A stretch of 29,906 bases of DNA from Saprospiraceae bacterium (GTDB lineage: Bacteria > Bacteroidota > Bacteroidia > Chitinophagales > Saprospiraceae): NCBI GenBank assembly GCA_007125435.1, contig SLDF01000189.1, positions 1-29,906 on the forward strand. The letters run 5' to 3'. The translations under genes were made by a program, and so were the position numbers. Shown here in pieces: positions 15,853 to 24,961 of the stretch (position 1 is the stretch's first letter; every line of letters starts with the position of its first letter). Under the pieces are notes generated by a model that was not told the DNA's origin, did no database searches, and saw nothing but the letters and a program-made list of their open reading frames with translations.

Positions 15853-16060
15853 TACAATTTGTGGTGCAATTCAAAATGTCGTTTACTACACCTGCGCCGC
15901 ATCAGCGATGTGAAAGGGTGGCGACGTCAGGAGCCAGACTCTGCGCAACGATAGTGGAGCAGAGGCCGACCGTTCAGGGAGCCCTGGAACGTAGCGACCC
16001 GAGGACGACAGGACGAGGGTGATGCCCAAAACGACAAAATGAAATGCACCCTACAATTTG
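15853..16060. repeat. 9-bp direct repeat flanking copy 3
   Basis: TACAATTTG occurs at 15853-15861 and 16052-16060, exactly abutting the element ends. The match extends two bases further (TG), because the element happens to begin with TG. A 9-bp duplication is a common product of DDE transposases. Confidence 0.65.
15862..16051 (+). mobile_element. Dispersed structured repeat, copy 3 (MITE-like, with target-site duplication)
   Basis: 190-bp element. The terminal inverted repeats (15862-15884 and complement of 16029-16051) match at 18 of 23 positions, sharing GGTGCA, TTCA and TGTCGTTT; most differences are A/T swaps. It is flanked by a perfect 9-bp direct repeat TACAATTTG (15853-15861 and 16052-16060), which looks like a target-site duplication. 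The core hairpin reads CTCTGC/GCAGAG, where copies 1 and 2 have CTCGAT/ATCGAG, a paired change that preserves the stem. It is non-coding, so any movement needs a transposase supplied elsewhere. Confidence 0.72.
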
Positions 16061-16131
16061 TGCTTATACTAACTTAGTATGCCGTCTGGAGACAATCGGA
16101 TGATGATATAGCTCGAAATGTAGTCATAAAC

Positions 16132-16166
16132 AAAAGGGATTCTTCCTGTCAGAAAGAATCCCTTTT
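16132..16166 (-). terminator. Intrinsic terminator of the rpoBC operon
   Basis: A perfect 13-bp stem (16132-16144 with 16154-16166) closes a 9-nt loop. On the minus strand the stem ends CCCTTTT and is followed by GTTTATG, giving a U-rich tail. It lies 26 bases after the rpoC stop codon. Because the stem starts and ends in A/T runs it could also act on the plus strand and stop readthrough from the acyl-CoA dehydrogenase gene. Confidence 0.85.
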
Positions 16167-16191
16167 CATTTTATAATTATCAAGAGCTATT

Positions 16192-19100
16192 TTACTTGCT
16201 CTTTTCTTCCTCTTTAGACAATTCAAGGAGGCGATCATTATCCGGAGTAACCAGTAATCGATCGAACCTTCTCAAGCCAGTACCGGCAGGAATTCTCTTA
16301 CCGACAATGACATTCTCCTTAAGGCCTTCAAGTGTATCTTGCTTAGCACCTATGGCTGCCGTACTCAATACTTTGGTCGTTTCCTGGAATGATGCAGCTG
16401 AAATCCAGCTTTCAACACCAAGAGAAGACCTAGTAATACCTTGAAGTATTGGCTTAGACGTAGCAGGCATAGCATCTCTAAACTGAACCAGATTTTGATC
16501 ATTTCTTCTCAACTGAGAATTTTCTTCTCTAATCTGGCGTAGACTAGCCAATTGACCTGCTTTAAGCACTGTAGAGTCACCTGGATCAGTGATAAACTTC
16601 TTATCGTAAATCCAATCATTATAAGTCAAAAACTCATATTTTTCTACAGATTCTGCTTCAAGGAAGTGCGTATCACCCGGATCTTCGATTTGCACCCTTC
16701 TCATCATTTGTCTGACGATAACTTCGATATGCTTATCGTTAATGTCGATACCCTGTGCACGGTAAACTTCCTGAACCTCATTCACCAGGTACGATTGTAC
16801 AGCGAATGGCCCTTTAATGTGAAGGATGTCGGTCGGAGAAGTAGCACCATCTGATAAAGGCGTACCTGCTCTAATAAAGTCACCCTCCTGAGCTAGAATA
16901 TGCTTAGATAGACCAACAAGATACTTTCTCTTTTGCCCATCCTTTGCCTCAACGATAACTTCTCTATTACCTCTCTTGATACCACCAAAGGACACGATTC
17001 CGTCTATTTCAGAAACTGTCGCCGGGTTAGAAGGATTCCTGGCCTCAAATAGCTCAGTCACACGCGGTAGACCACCCGTGATATCCGAGATCTTACCAAG
17101 ACTTCTAGGTATTTTAGCTAGGCGTTGACCTGCTTTTACTGATGCGCCATCCTCTATAGATAGATACGATCCAACAGGTAGTGAGTAACTCTTAAGCTCT
17201 TCACCGTCTTTATCTAATATTTTCAGGGCTGGTAGTTTACGCTTATTCTTAGTCTCAATGATGACTTTCTCTGCATATCCTGTTTGGTCATCTCTCTCTA
17301 CTCTAAAAGTAACACCTTCCTCTACATCTTTAAACTCAACAATACCATTCACCTCACTCATAATCATGCTATTGAATGGGTCCCACTCACATATAAGGTC
17401 TCCCCTCTTCACTTCATCGCCTTCTTTGACCATAATAGCAGAACCATAAGGTACATGACTTGTAGAGAGGACTTTACTAGTCTTTGCATCAACTATCCTC
17501 ACCTCTCCGGTTCTGGATATAACGATGGCATTCTCATTGGCAGAATCTTTAGTGCTCTCAATAACTTTTATGTCATCAAACTCAATTTTACCATTGACCT
17601 TAGCCACAATTTCGCTTTCTGACTTTGTAACGGATGCCACACCACCCACGTGGAAAGTACGTAGTGTCAACTGGGTACCGGGCTCACCAATAGATTGTGC
17701 GGCAATAATACCAACGGCATCGCCACTCTCAGCGATTCTACCAGTCGCCAGATTTTTACCATAACATTTAGTACAAACACCTTTAGCAGTTTCGCAAGTC
17801 AGTACTGATCTAATAGTCACAGACTCTATGCCTAGCGCATCTACTTTGTCGGCAATATCTTCACTAATGTATTCACCGGCACCTAAAATGACTTCGTCTG
17901 TATCTGGGTGGTAAATATCATAAAGTGTAAATCGTCCCTGAATTCTAGAAGCAAGCGACTCTACAATTTTTTCATTATCTTTTAATGCTGTTGTTTCAAT
18001 ACCCCTTAGTGTATTACAATCTTCTTCTCTGATAACAACATCTTGAGATACGTCAACAAGTCTTCTTGTCAAATAACCGGCATCAGCAGTTTTCAGTGCT
18101 GTATCCGCAAGACCTTTTCTCGCACCGTGCGTAGAGATAAAGTACTCCAGTACCGATAGTCCTTGCAGGAAGTTGGATAAGATTGGGTTCTCGATAATAG
18201 CCGCTCCCGTATCTCCTGACTTTCTTGGTTTTGCCATCAAGCCTCTTAAACCACATAACTGCTTAATCTGCTGCTTAGAACCCCTTGCTCCCGAGTCAAG
18301 CATCATGTAAACAGAGTTAAAACCTTGCTTATGCTCAGCTAACTCTTTCATGAGATTGTCGGTGATCGCATTATCCGCAAAGGTCCATTTATCAATAATC
18401 TGATTGTATCTCTCATTATTGGTAATAAGGCCCATATTGTAATTCTCCCAAACTTCATCTACTTCTGATTGTGCATCGACAAGAGTATCCTCTTTAATTG
18501 TCGGTGTAATCAAGTCACCCAGGTTGAAAGATAACCCGCCCTTGAACGACCAGTAGTAACCCATATCCTTGATGTTGTCAAGGAACTTTGCAGTCTGAGC
18601 AAAATCTGTTCTTCTGATGATGTCACCAATGATCTTTTTCAAGTTCCTTTTGGTGATTAATTGATTAACAAAAGGTACAGACTCAGGCACCACTTCATTG
18701 AATAGTACACGCCCAACAGTCGTATCGATAATTCTCGTTACCAATTGATCATCTTCCTGAACTCTGGCTCTTACTTTTATAGCAGCATGAAGATCCGCTT
18801 TACCCTCATTGTATGCTATACGCACTTCCTCTGAAGAATAGAACTTCTTACCTTCTCCTTTAACTATGATATCACCTTCACTTTTTCTTTCCTTTGTCAA
18901 GTAATATAAACCAAGTACCATATCCTGGGAAGGCACCGTAATTGGAGAACCATCCTGTGGGTTCAACATATTGTGCGATGATAGCATCAATACCTGAGCC
19001 TCTAAAATAGCAGCCTGACTCAAAGGCACGTGTACAGCCATTTGGTCACCATCAAAGTCGGCGTTGAAAGCCGTACAGGCTAGTGGATGTAATTGTATAG

Positions 19101-20481
19101 CTTTACCTTCGACCAATCTAGGCTGGAAAGATTGAATTGACAATCTGTGTAGCGTAGGTGCTCTGTTAAGCATTACAGGGTGACCTTTCAAAATGTTTTC
19201 GAGTATTTCATAAATGACAGGGTCTTTCTTATCCACTAATTTTTTAGCAGATTTCACTGTTTTTACAATACCTCTTTCTATTAACTTTCTGATTATAAAA
19301 GGCTTAAACAACTCTGCTGCCATTCCTTTTGGAAGACCACACTCATGGAGCTTCAAAGATGGACCAACGACGATAACCGATCTTCCTGAATAGTCTACTC
19401 TCTTACCAAGAAGGTTTTGTCTGAATCGCCCCTGCTTACCTTTCAATACATCACTTAAAGACTTTAATGCTCTTCCTCCCTCAGCCTTCACAGCGTTTGA
19501 CTTCTTTGAATTGTCAAATAAAGAATCCACAGACTCTTGAAGCATTCGCTTTTCATTACGAAGGATAACGTCAGGTGCTTTGATTTCTAATAATCGCTTA
19601 AGTCTGTTGTTTCTGATAATCACTCTTCTATAAAGGTCATTAAGGTCAGAACTAGCAAAACGTCCTCCATCTAATGGAACAAGCGGTCTAAGCTCAGGAG
19701 GTGTTACAGGAAGATATCTTATAACAGACCATTCAGGCTTGTTTTCCATTCTAGTCTGGCCATCTCTAAATGCCTCTACTACTCTCAGGCGCTTAAGTGC
19801 TTCTGACTTTCTTTGCTGAGACGTCTCTGTTGCCGCTTGTAACCTTAAGTCCGCAGATAATTGATCGAGATCTAGTCTCGTCAGCAACTCTTCGACAGCC
19901 TCAGCTCCCATCTTAGCCACAAACTTATCGGGATGATCGTCATCCAGCATTTGATTTTCTCTTGGCAAAGAGTCAATGATATCAAAGTATTCTTCTTCAG
20001 TAAGCAAGTCCAACTTAGAGATACCGTCTGCTTCTTTAATACCCGGGTTGATTACTGCATATCGCTCATAGTAAACAATTGATTCCAGCTTTTTTGAAGC
20101 TAGACCCAGTAAATAACCAATTTTATTAGGTAATGATTTAAAGAACCAAATATGCACCACGGGAACCACAAGCTTGATGTGACCCATTCTTTCTCTTCTT
20201 ACCTTTTTCTCGGTAACCTCAACTCCACACCTGTCGCAGACAATACCTTTGTACCGAATACGCTTATACTTCCCACAATAGCACTCATAGTCTTTTACTG
20301 GCCCAAAAATACGTTCGCAGAACAAACCATCTCTTTCAGGTTTGTAAGAACGATAATTAATCGTTTCCGGCTTAATGACTTCACCGTGTGAGCGTTCCAG
20401 GATCTCATCAGGCGAGCACAATGAAATAGTAATGCTATCAAAATGCTGCTTTGGACTGATATTTTTATTACTAAATGACAT
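16192..20481 (-). CDS. rpoC: RNA polymerase subunit beta-prime
   Basis: 1429-aa catalytic subunit of RNA polymerase, full length for Bacteroidota. The N-terminal zinc site uses Cys67, Cys69, Cys82 and Cys85 (CYCG, CDRC). The Mg-binding active site is NADFDGD (473-479), with the three Asp at 475, 477 and 479. The second zinc cluster lies around residue 893 (CETAKGVCTKCYG), and the trigger-loop/bridge-helix region includes GARKGLADTALKTADAGYLTRRL. The C-terminal tail is acidic and lysine-rich. It starts 46 bp after rpoB and ends in a strong terminator. No inserted or missing domain was noticed. Confidence 0.99.
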   Translation of the reverse strand: MSFSNKNISPKQHFDSITISLCSPDEILERSHGEVIKPETINYRSYKPERDGLFCERIFGPVKDYECYCGKYKRIRYKGIVCDRCGVEVTEKKVRRERMGHIKLVVPVVHIWFFKSLPNKIGYLLGLASKKLESIVYYERYAVINPGIKEADGISKLDLLTEEEYFDIIDSLPRENQMLDDDHPDKFVAKMGAEAVEELLTRLDLDQLSADLRLQAATETSQQRKSEALKRLRVVEAFRDGQTRMENKPEWSVIRYLPVTPPELRPLVPLDGGRFASSDLNDLYRRVIIRNNRLKRLLEIKAPDVILRNEKRMLQESVDSLFDNSKKSNAVKAEGGRALKSLSDVLKGKQGRFRQNLLGKRVDYSGRSVIVVGPSLKLHECGLPKGMAAELFKPFIIRKLIERGIVKTVKSAKKLVDKKDPVIYEILENILKGHPVMLNRAPTLHRLSIQSFQPRLVEGKAIQLHPLACTAFNADFDGDQMAVHVPLSQAAILEAQVLMLSSHNMLNPQDGSPITVPSQDMVLGLYYLTKERKSEGDIIVKGEGKKFYSSEEVRIAYNEGKADLHAAIKVRARVQEDDQLVTRIIDTTVGRVLFNEVVPESVPFVNQLITKRNLKKIIGDIIRRTDFAQTAKFLDNIKDMGYYWSFKGGLSFNLGDLITPTIKEDTLVDAQSEVDEVWENYNMGLITNNERYNQIIDKWTFADNAITDNLMKELAEHKQGFNSVYMMLDSGARGSKQQIKQLCGLRGLMAKPRKSGDTGAAIIENPILSNFLQGLSVLEYFISTHGARKGLADTALKTADAGYLTRRLVDVSQDVVIREEDCNTLRGIETTALKDNEKIVESLASRIQGRFTLYDIYHPDTDEVILGAGEYISEDIADKVDALGIESVTIRSVLTCETAKGVCTKCYGKNLATGRIAESGDAVGIIAAQSIGEPGTQLTLRTFHVGGVASVTKSESEIVAKVNGKIEFDDIKVIESTKDSANENAIVISRTGEVRIVDAKTSKVLSTSHVPYGSAIMVKEGDEVKRGDLICEWDPFNSMIMSEVNGIVEFKDVEEGVTFRVERDDQTGYAEKVIIETKNKRKLPALKILDKDGEELKSYSLPVGSYLSIEDGASVKAGQRLAKIPRSLGKISDITGGLPRVTELFEARNPSNPATVSEIDGIVSFGGIKRGNREVIVEAKDGQKRKYLVGLSKHILAQEGDFIRAGTPLSDGATSPTDILHIKGPFAVQSYLVNEVQEVYRAQGIDINDKHIEVIVRQMMRRVQIEDPGDTHFLEAESVEKYEFLTYNDWIYDKKFITDPGDSTVLKAGQLASLRQIREENSQLRRNDQNLVQFRDAMPATSKPILQGITRSSLGVESWISAASFQETTKVLSTAAIGAKQDTLEGLKENVIVGKRIPAGTGLRRFDRLLVTPDNDRLLELSKEEEKSK

Positions 20482-20527
20482 ATATGATATATAAAAAGTT
20501 AATCAATTGAATTAGTGTACACAATGC

Positions 20528-23500
20528 TTAGTTAAACTTCACGTCAAGAGCTAGACCTCTCAATTCATGAATCAAAACATTAAATGACTCAGGAATATTC
20601 GGTTCAGGGAGATTATCACCCTTAACGATGGCTTCGTAAGCTTTTGCTCTACCTACTATATCGTCTGACTTTATGGTCAATAATTCTTGCAAAATGTTGG
20701 AAGCACCATAAGCTTCAAGAGCCCACACCTCCATTTCACCAAACCTCTGACCACCAAACTGAGCTTTACCACCAAGTGGTTGCTGTGTGATCAATGAATA
20801 AGGTCCTATAGATCTTGCGTGCATCTTATCGTCTACCATGTGAGCCAACTTCAACATATAAATTACACCTACTGTTGCTTGCTGGTGAAAGCGTTCTCCT
20901 GTTTCTCCATCGTGTAGATAAGTTTGACCTAATTGAGGCAAACCTGCTTTAGTAACATATTCTGAAATCTCATCAAGACTAGCACCATCAAAAATTGGTG
21001 TAGCAAACTTCACACCTAATTTTTCGCCACTCCATCCTAGAACTGTTTCGAATATCTGACCCAGATTCATACGAGAAGGTACACCTAATGGATTCAACAC
21101 AATGTCAACAGGAGTTCCATCCTCTAGATATGGCATATCTTCGATTCTTACAATCTTAGACACAATACCTTTGTTACCGTGACGCCCTGCCAACTTATCC
21201 CCTACTTTCAACTTACGCTTCTGGGCCATGTAAACTTTTGCTAGCTTAAGTACACCGGCAGGAAGCTCATCTCCAATACTAATATTAAATTTCTCTCTTT
21301 TGTATCTACCTACTTCCTCATTGTACTTAATATTATAATTGTGAAGGAGACGGGCGATCAAGCTATCTACGTGATCATCACCTGTCCAATTGGTATAATC
21401 TACGGAAGTATAGTCAATATCTTTAAGATTAGCTTTGGAGAACTTAGAGCCTTTAGATATCAATTCCTCATTATATACACTACGTACACCATTGGACTTG
21501 AATTCTCTCAATAGGGTCAGCAATTTATCCAGCAATATGGTATGCAACTCATTGATGGCAATTTTATGCTGATTCTCCAACTTAGAGAGCATTTCTTTCT
21601 CCTGAAGCTTTTGTGATTTATCTTTTTTCGCTCTTGAATAAATGTGCTTATTGATAATCACACCAGAAACAGAAGGCGATATTTTCAATGAAGCATCTTT
21701 AACATCACCTGCCTTATCTCCAAATATAGCTCTGAGTAGTTTTTCTTCCGGTGTAGGATCGGATTCACCTTTAGGAGTAATTTTACCAATGATGATATCA
21801 CTTTCCTTAACCCATGCACCAACTCTGATGATACCGTTTTCATCTAAGTCCTTGGTAGCCTCTTCGCTAACGTTCGGGATATCATTAGTCAACTCCTCCT
21901 CACCTAGCTTTGTGTCTCTTACATCAAGCTCAAAGTGCTCTATGTGAATAGATGTAAATACATCTTCTCTTACTACTCTTTCGGATAATACAATGGCATC
22001 TTCAAAATTGTACCCTTTCCATGGCATGAAGGCCACTTTGAGGTTTTGACCTATTGCCAACTCACCCTTCTCAGTCGCATAACCATCACAAAGAATGGTA
22101 CCTTTGCTCACTCTCATTCCTTTTTTTACAATAGGTCTGAGATTGATGCAACTTCCCTGGTTTGTCCTAAGAAACTTTGTTAAGTGGTAGGTTTTTGTAT
22201 CATCTTCGAAAGACACTAATTGATCTTCCTGTGTTCTATCGTATCGTATAACAATTTTTTCTGAATCAACATATTCTACAGCGCCTTCGCCTTCAGCATT
22301 GATTAACATACGAGAATCACGAGCTACCTTACCTTCAAGACCTGTACCTACTATTGGTGCAGCAGGTCTGACCAAAGGTACTGCTTGACGTTGCATGTTT
22401 GATCCCATAAGGGCCCTGTTGGCGTCATCATTCTCTAGGAAAGGAATAAGAGATGCAGAAACGCCCACAATTTGATTTGGAGCAACGTCCATGAAGTCAA
22501 TTTCATCAGGCGTCAAGACAGGGAATTCACCGTGTTCTCTACATTTAATCCTGTCTGATAAGAAACCACCTTTTTCATCCACAGGCGAATTGGCCTGTGC
22601 AATTTTAATAGCGTCTTCATTTTCAGCTGATAAATACTGTATAGAAGACTTAAGGTCAACTTTCCCCTCTTTAACTTTTCTGTATGGCGTCTCAAGGAAA
22701 CCCATACTATTGATCTTGGCATGAACACATAAAGTTGAGATAAGCCCAATATTCGGACCTTCAGGAGTCTCAATAGTACACAATCTACCATAATGCGAGT
22801 AGTGTACGTCACGTACCTCAAAACCTGCTCTTTCACGCGACAAACCACCTGGTCCTAAGGCTGAAATACGACGCTTATGCGTAATTTCAGATAGTGGATT
22901 AGTTTGATCAAGGAACTGAGACAGCTGACTTGTACCAAAAAATGAATTAATGACAGAAGACAATGTTCTTGCATTGATAAGATCTATCGGCGTAAATACT
23001 TCGTTATCTCGTACGTTCATTCGCTCACGAATGGTTCGAGCCATTCTGGCAAGACCAACACCAAATTGAGCATACAATTGTTCACCCACGGATCTTACAC
23101 GTCTATTAGAAAGGTGATCGATATCGTCAATTTCAGCATGCTGATTCATCAATCTTACCAGATAGTTGACAATTTGAATGATGTCATCTTTTGTAAGGAC
23201 TTGAGTTTCGACAGGAATATTCGTTTTGAGCTTTCTGTTGATTTTAAATCGACCAACCTCACCCAAGTTATATCTTTTGTCAGAGAAAAACAGCTTATCA
23301 ATTATTCCTCTTGCTGTCTCTTCATCTGGTGGCTCAGTACCCCTTAATTGGCGGTAGATGTATTGAACAGCCTCAATTTCTGAACTTGAAGGATCCTTCT
23401 GAAGTGTATTGTATATGATGGAATAATCCTCTTCAACATCCTCTTTTTGGAGTATCACAACATCGGCGTCAGATTCAAGTACTAATTCAATATTGTCTTC

Positions 23501-24352
23501 GTCAAGAATGACATCTCTTTCGAGAATTATCTCATTTCTTTCAATGGTAACCACTTCCCCGGTATCCTCATCCACAAAGTCTTCAGTCCATTTTTTTAGA
23601 ACCCTTGCTGCAAGCTTTCTTCCTAAAGCCTTTTTAAGTGATTTTTCATTACATTTAATCTCTTCAGCAAGATTAAATATGTTTAGAATGTCTCTATCAC
23701 TATCAAAACCAATAGCTCTCAATAACGTAGTGACAGGGAACTTTTTCTTTCTATCGATATATGCATACATGACAGTATTGATGTCAGTAGCGAATTCCAT
23801 CCAGGCACCTTTAAAAGGAATTACCCTTGCTGAATATATTTTAGTACCATTGGGGTGAAAGTTTTGAGAAAAGAAAACTCCAGGAGATCGGTGCAATTGA
23901 GAAACAATTACTCTTTCCGCACCATTGATCACAAAAGTACCCTTAGGGGTCATATAAGGAATATTCCCTAAAAAAACATCCTGAACAATGGTCTGAAAAT
24001 CAACATGCTCTTCATCATTACAAGAAAGACGAAGTTTTGCTTTTAAAGGTACGCTATACGTCAGACCACGCTGCATACATTCTTCAATGGTATATCTTGG
24101 AGGATCTATGAAGTAATCCAAGAACTCAAGATTAAAGATATTACGTGCATCAGTTATAGGAAAATTCTCCTGAAAAACGCGATACAAACCCTCATTTGCT
24201 CTGTTTTCAGGAGTCGTTTCTAATTGAAAGAACTCTTTGAAAGATTGTAATTGTATTTCGAGTAAATCGGGGTATTCAGCAGATAATTTGATCTTGCCAA
24301 AGTTTACTCTTTCTTTTTCGGCAATTGTAATTGCTTCTGTAGTTGCAGCCAT
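20528..24352 (-). CDS. rpoB: RNA polymerase subunit beta
   Basis: 1274-aa beta subunit. The rifampicin pocket (about residues 468-495) reads SQLSQFLDQTNPLSE then ITHKRRISALGP. The Asp, His, Arg and Ser positions most often changed in resistant strains are wild type, so the enzyme should be sensitive. GYNFEDAIVLSE (about 779-790) is the conserved active-site lobe, and the C-terminal clamp motif GQRFGEMEVWALEAYGA is near residue 1200. Unusually for this window the gene has a good Shine-Dalgarno (AGGAG, 8-nt spacing), perhaps because the long structured rplL-rpoB spacer calls for independent initiation. Confidence 0.99.
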   Translation of the reverse strand: MAATTEAITIAEKERVNFGKIKLSAEYPDLLEIQLQSFKEFFQLETTPENRANEGLYRVFQENFPITDARNIFNLEFLDYFIDPPRYTIEECMQRGLTYSVPLKAKLRLSCNDEEHVDFQTIVQDVFLGNIPYMTPKGTFVINGAERVIVSQLHRSPGVFFSQNFHPNGTKIYSARVIPFKGAWMEFATDINTVMYAYIDRKKKFPVTTLLRAIGFDSDRDILNIFNLAEEIKCNEKSLKKALGRKLAARVLKKWTEDFVDEDTGEVVTIERNEIILERDVILDEDNIELVLESDADVVILQKEDVEEDYSIIYNTLQKDPSSSEIEAVQYIYRQLRGTEPPDEETARGIIDKLFFSDKRYNLGEVGRFKINRKLKTNIPVETQVLTKDDIIQIVNYLVRLMNQHAEIDDIDHLSNRRVRSVGEQLYAQFGVGLARMARTIRERMNVRDNEVFTPIDLINARTLSSVINSFFGTSQLSQFLDQTNPLSEITHKRRISALGPGGLSRERAGFEVRDVHYSHYGRLCTIETPEGPNIGLISTLCVHAKINSMGFLETPYRKVKEGKVDLKSSIQYLSAENEDAIKIAQANSPVDEKGGFLSDRIKCREHGEFPVLTPDEIDFMDVAPNQIVGVSASLIPFLENDDANRALMGSNMQRQAVPLVRPAAPIVGTGLEGKVARDSRMLINAEGEGAVEYVDSEKIVIRYDRTQEDQLVSFEDDTKTYHLTKFLRTNQGSCINLRPIVKKGMRVSKGTILCDGYATEKGELAIGQNLKVAFMPWKGYNFEDAIVLSERVVREDVFTSIHIEHFELDVRDTKLGEEELTNDIPNVSEEATKDLDENGIIRVGAWVKESDIIIGKITPKGESDPTPEEKLLRAIFGDKAGDVKDASLKISPSVSGVIINKHIYSRAKKDKSQKLQEKEMLSKLENQHKIAINELHTILLDKLLTLLREFKSNGVRSVYNEELISKGSKFSKANLKDIDYTSVDYTNWTGDDHVDSLIARLLHNYNIKYNEEVGRYKREKFNISIGDELPAGVLKLAKVYMAQKRKLKVGDKLAGRHGNKGIVSKIVRIEDMPYLEDGTPVDIVLNPLGVPSRMNLGQIFETVLGWSGEKLGVKFATPIFDGASLDEISEYVTKAGLPQLGQTYLHDGETGERFHQQATVGVIYMLKLAHMVDDKMHARSIGPYSLITQQPLGGKAQFGGQRFGEMEVWALEAYGASNILQELLTIKSDDIVGRAKAYEAIVKGDNLPEPNIPESFNVLIHELRGLALDVKFN

Positions 24353-24360
24353 CTTTTAAA

Positions 24361-24365
24361 CTCCT
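24361..24365 (-). promoter_or_regulatory. Ribosome binding site of rpoB
   Basis: The minus strand reads AGGAG, followed by 8 nt and the rpoB ATG. Clear Shine-Dalgarno sequences are otherwise lacking in the genes here, which mostly have A-rich upstream sequence, so this one stands out and supports the start at 24352. Confidence 0.6.
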
Positions 24366-24422
24366 GTTTTAAATTAACGAACCGGAATAGCCGGAATCAA
24401 ATGCTCAAAAATAAATAGGTAT

Positions 24423-24456
24423 AGGCTTAGTCAAAGTTTACACTTTAACTAAGCCT
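24423..24456 (-). promoter_or_regulatory. Hairpin 2 in the rplL-rpoB spacer (attenuator or processing site)
   Basis: In the mRNA (minus strand) AGGCUUAGUUAAAG pairs with CUUUGACUAAGCCU, a 14-bp stem with one G-U pair and a 6-nt loop. The U-G pair is an A-C mismatch if the plus strand is read, so the structure is tuned to the rpoB transcript. No U-tract follows directly, which favours attenuation or RNase III-type processing over full termination, as known for the same spacer in E. coli. Confidence 0.55.
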
Positions 24457-24465
24457 TTTTGTCAC

Positions 24466-24509
24466 AATGACCAAAATCGAACGAGCATTGAGTTCGACGA
24501 TAGGTCATT
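24466..24509 (-). promoter_or_regulatory. Hairpin 1 in the rplL-rpoB spacer
   Basis: A two-part stem: outer AATGACC/GGTCATT (24466-24472 with 24503-24509) and inner TCGAAC/GTTCGA (24477-24482 with 24492-24497), separated by an internal loop and closed by a 9-nt loop. It begins 5 nt after the rplL stop codon and lies 9 nt before hairpin 2. It probably protects the ribosomal protein mRNA end or directs processing. Confidence 0.5.
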
Positions 24510-24514
24510 AGAAT

Positions 24515-24898
24515 TTATTTCAATTCTACTTCTGCTCCAGCACCTTCTAAAGCTGCCTTTATACTTTCAGCCTCGTCTTTAGAAACACCTTCTTTCAATG
24601 TAGAAGGAGCACCATCAACAAGCTCTTTAGCATCTTTAAGGCCAACTCCTAACAAGTTTTTAACTTCTTTAACAACGTTCAATTTAGCACCGCCTGGTGA
24701 TTTAAGAACGACATCAAATTCAGTCTTCTCGGCTGCTCCACCGTCGCCATCAGCGCCTCCAGCCCCAGGAGCTGCTACAGCTACTGCTGCCGCTGCTGGT
24801 TCAATACCATACTCTTCTTTGAGTATTTCAGCCAACTCGCTTACCTCTTTAACAGTAAGGTTCACCAGTTGTTCTGCAAATTCTTTAAGATCTGCCAT
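24515..24898 (-). CDS. rplL: 50S ribosomal protein L7/L12
   Basis: 127-aa stalk protein that recruits translational GTPases. The N-terminal dimerisation domain (1-32) is followed by an Ala/Gly-rich hinge (about 33-55) and the C-terminal factor-binding domain beginning KTEFDVVLKSPGGAKLNVVKEVKN, with GLKDAKELVDGAPSTLKEG. It is preceded by an A-rich leader without Shine-Dalgarno. It lies 63 bp after rplJ and is followed by the two-hairpin spacer. Confidence 0.98.
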   Translation of the reverse strand: MADLKEFAEQLVNLTVKEVSELAEILKEEYGIEPAAAAVAVAAPGAGGADGDGGAAEKTEFDVVLKSPGGAKLNVVKEVKNLLGVGLKDAKELVDGAPSTLKEGVSKDEAESIKAALEGAGAEVELK

Positions 24899-24961
24899 TT
24901 TTCTTTCTTTTTAAATTTTATAAAATTATATTTATTATAGCGTATAGCTTGGAAGCCAATT

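Larger units (their letters stand above)
15831..16191. other. Repeat-bearing gap between convergent genes
   Basis: No gene. It contains a full dispersed-repeat copy with flanking duplication (15853-16060) and the rpoC terminator (16132-16166). The acyl-CoA dehydrogenase has no separate clear terminator, so the repeat itself, which can fold strongly, may serve that purpose. Confidence 0.6.
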
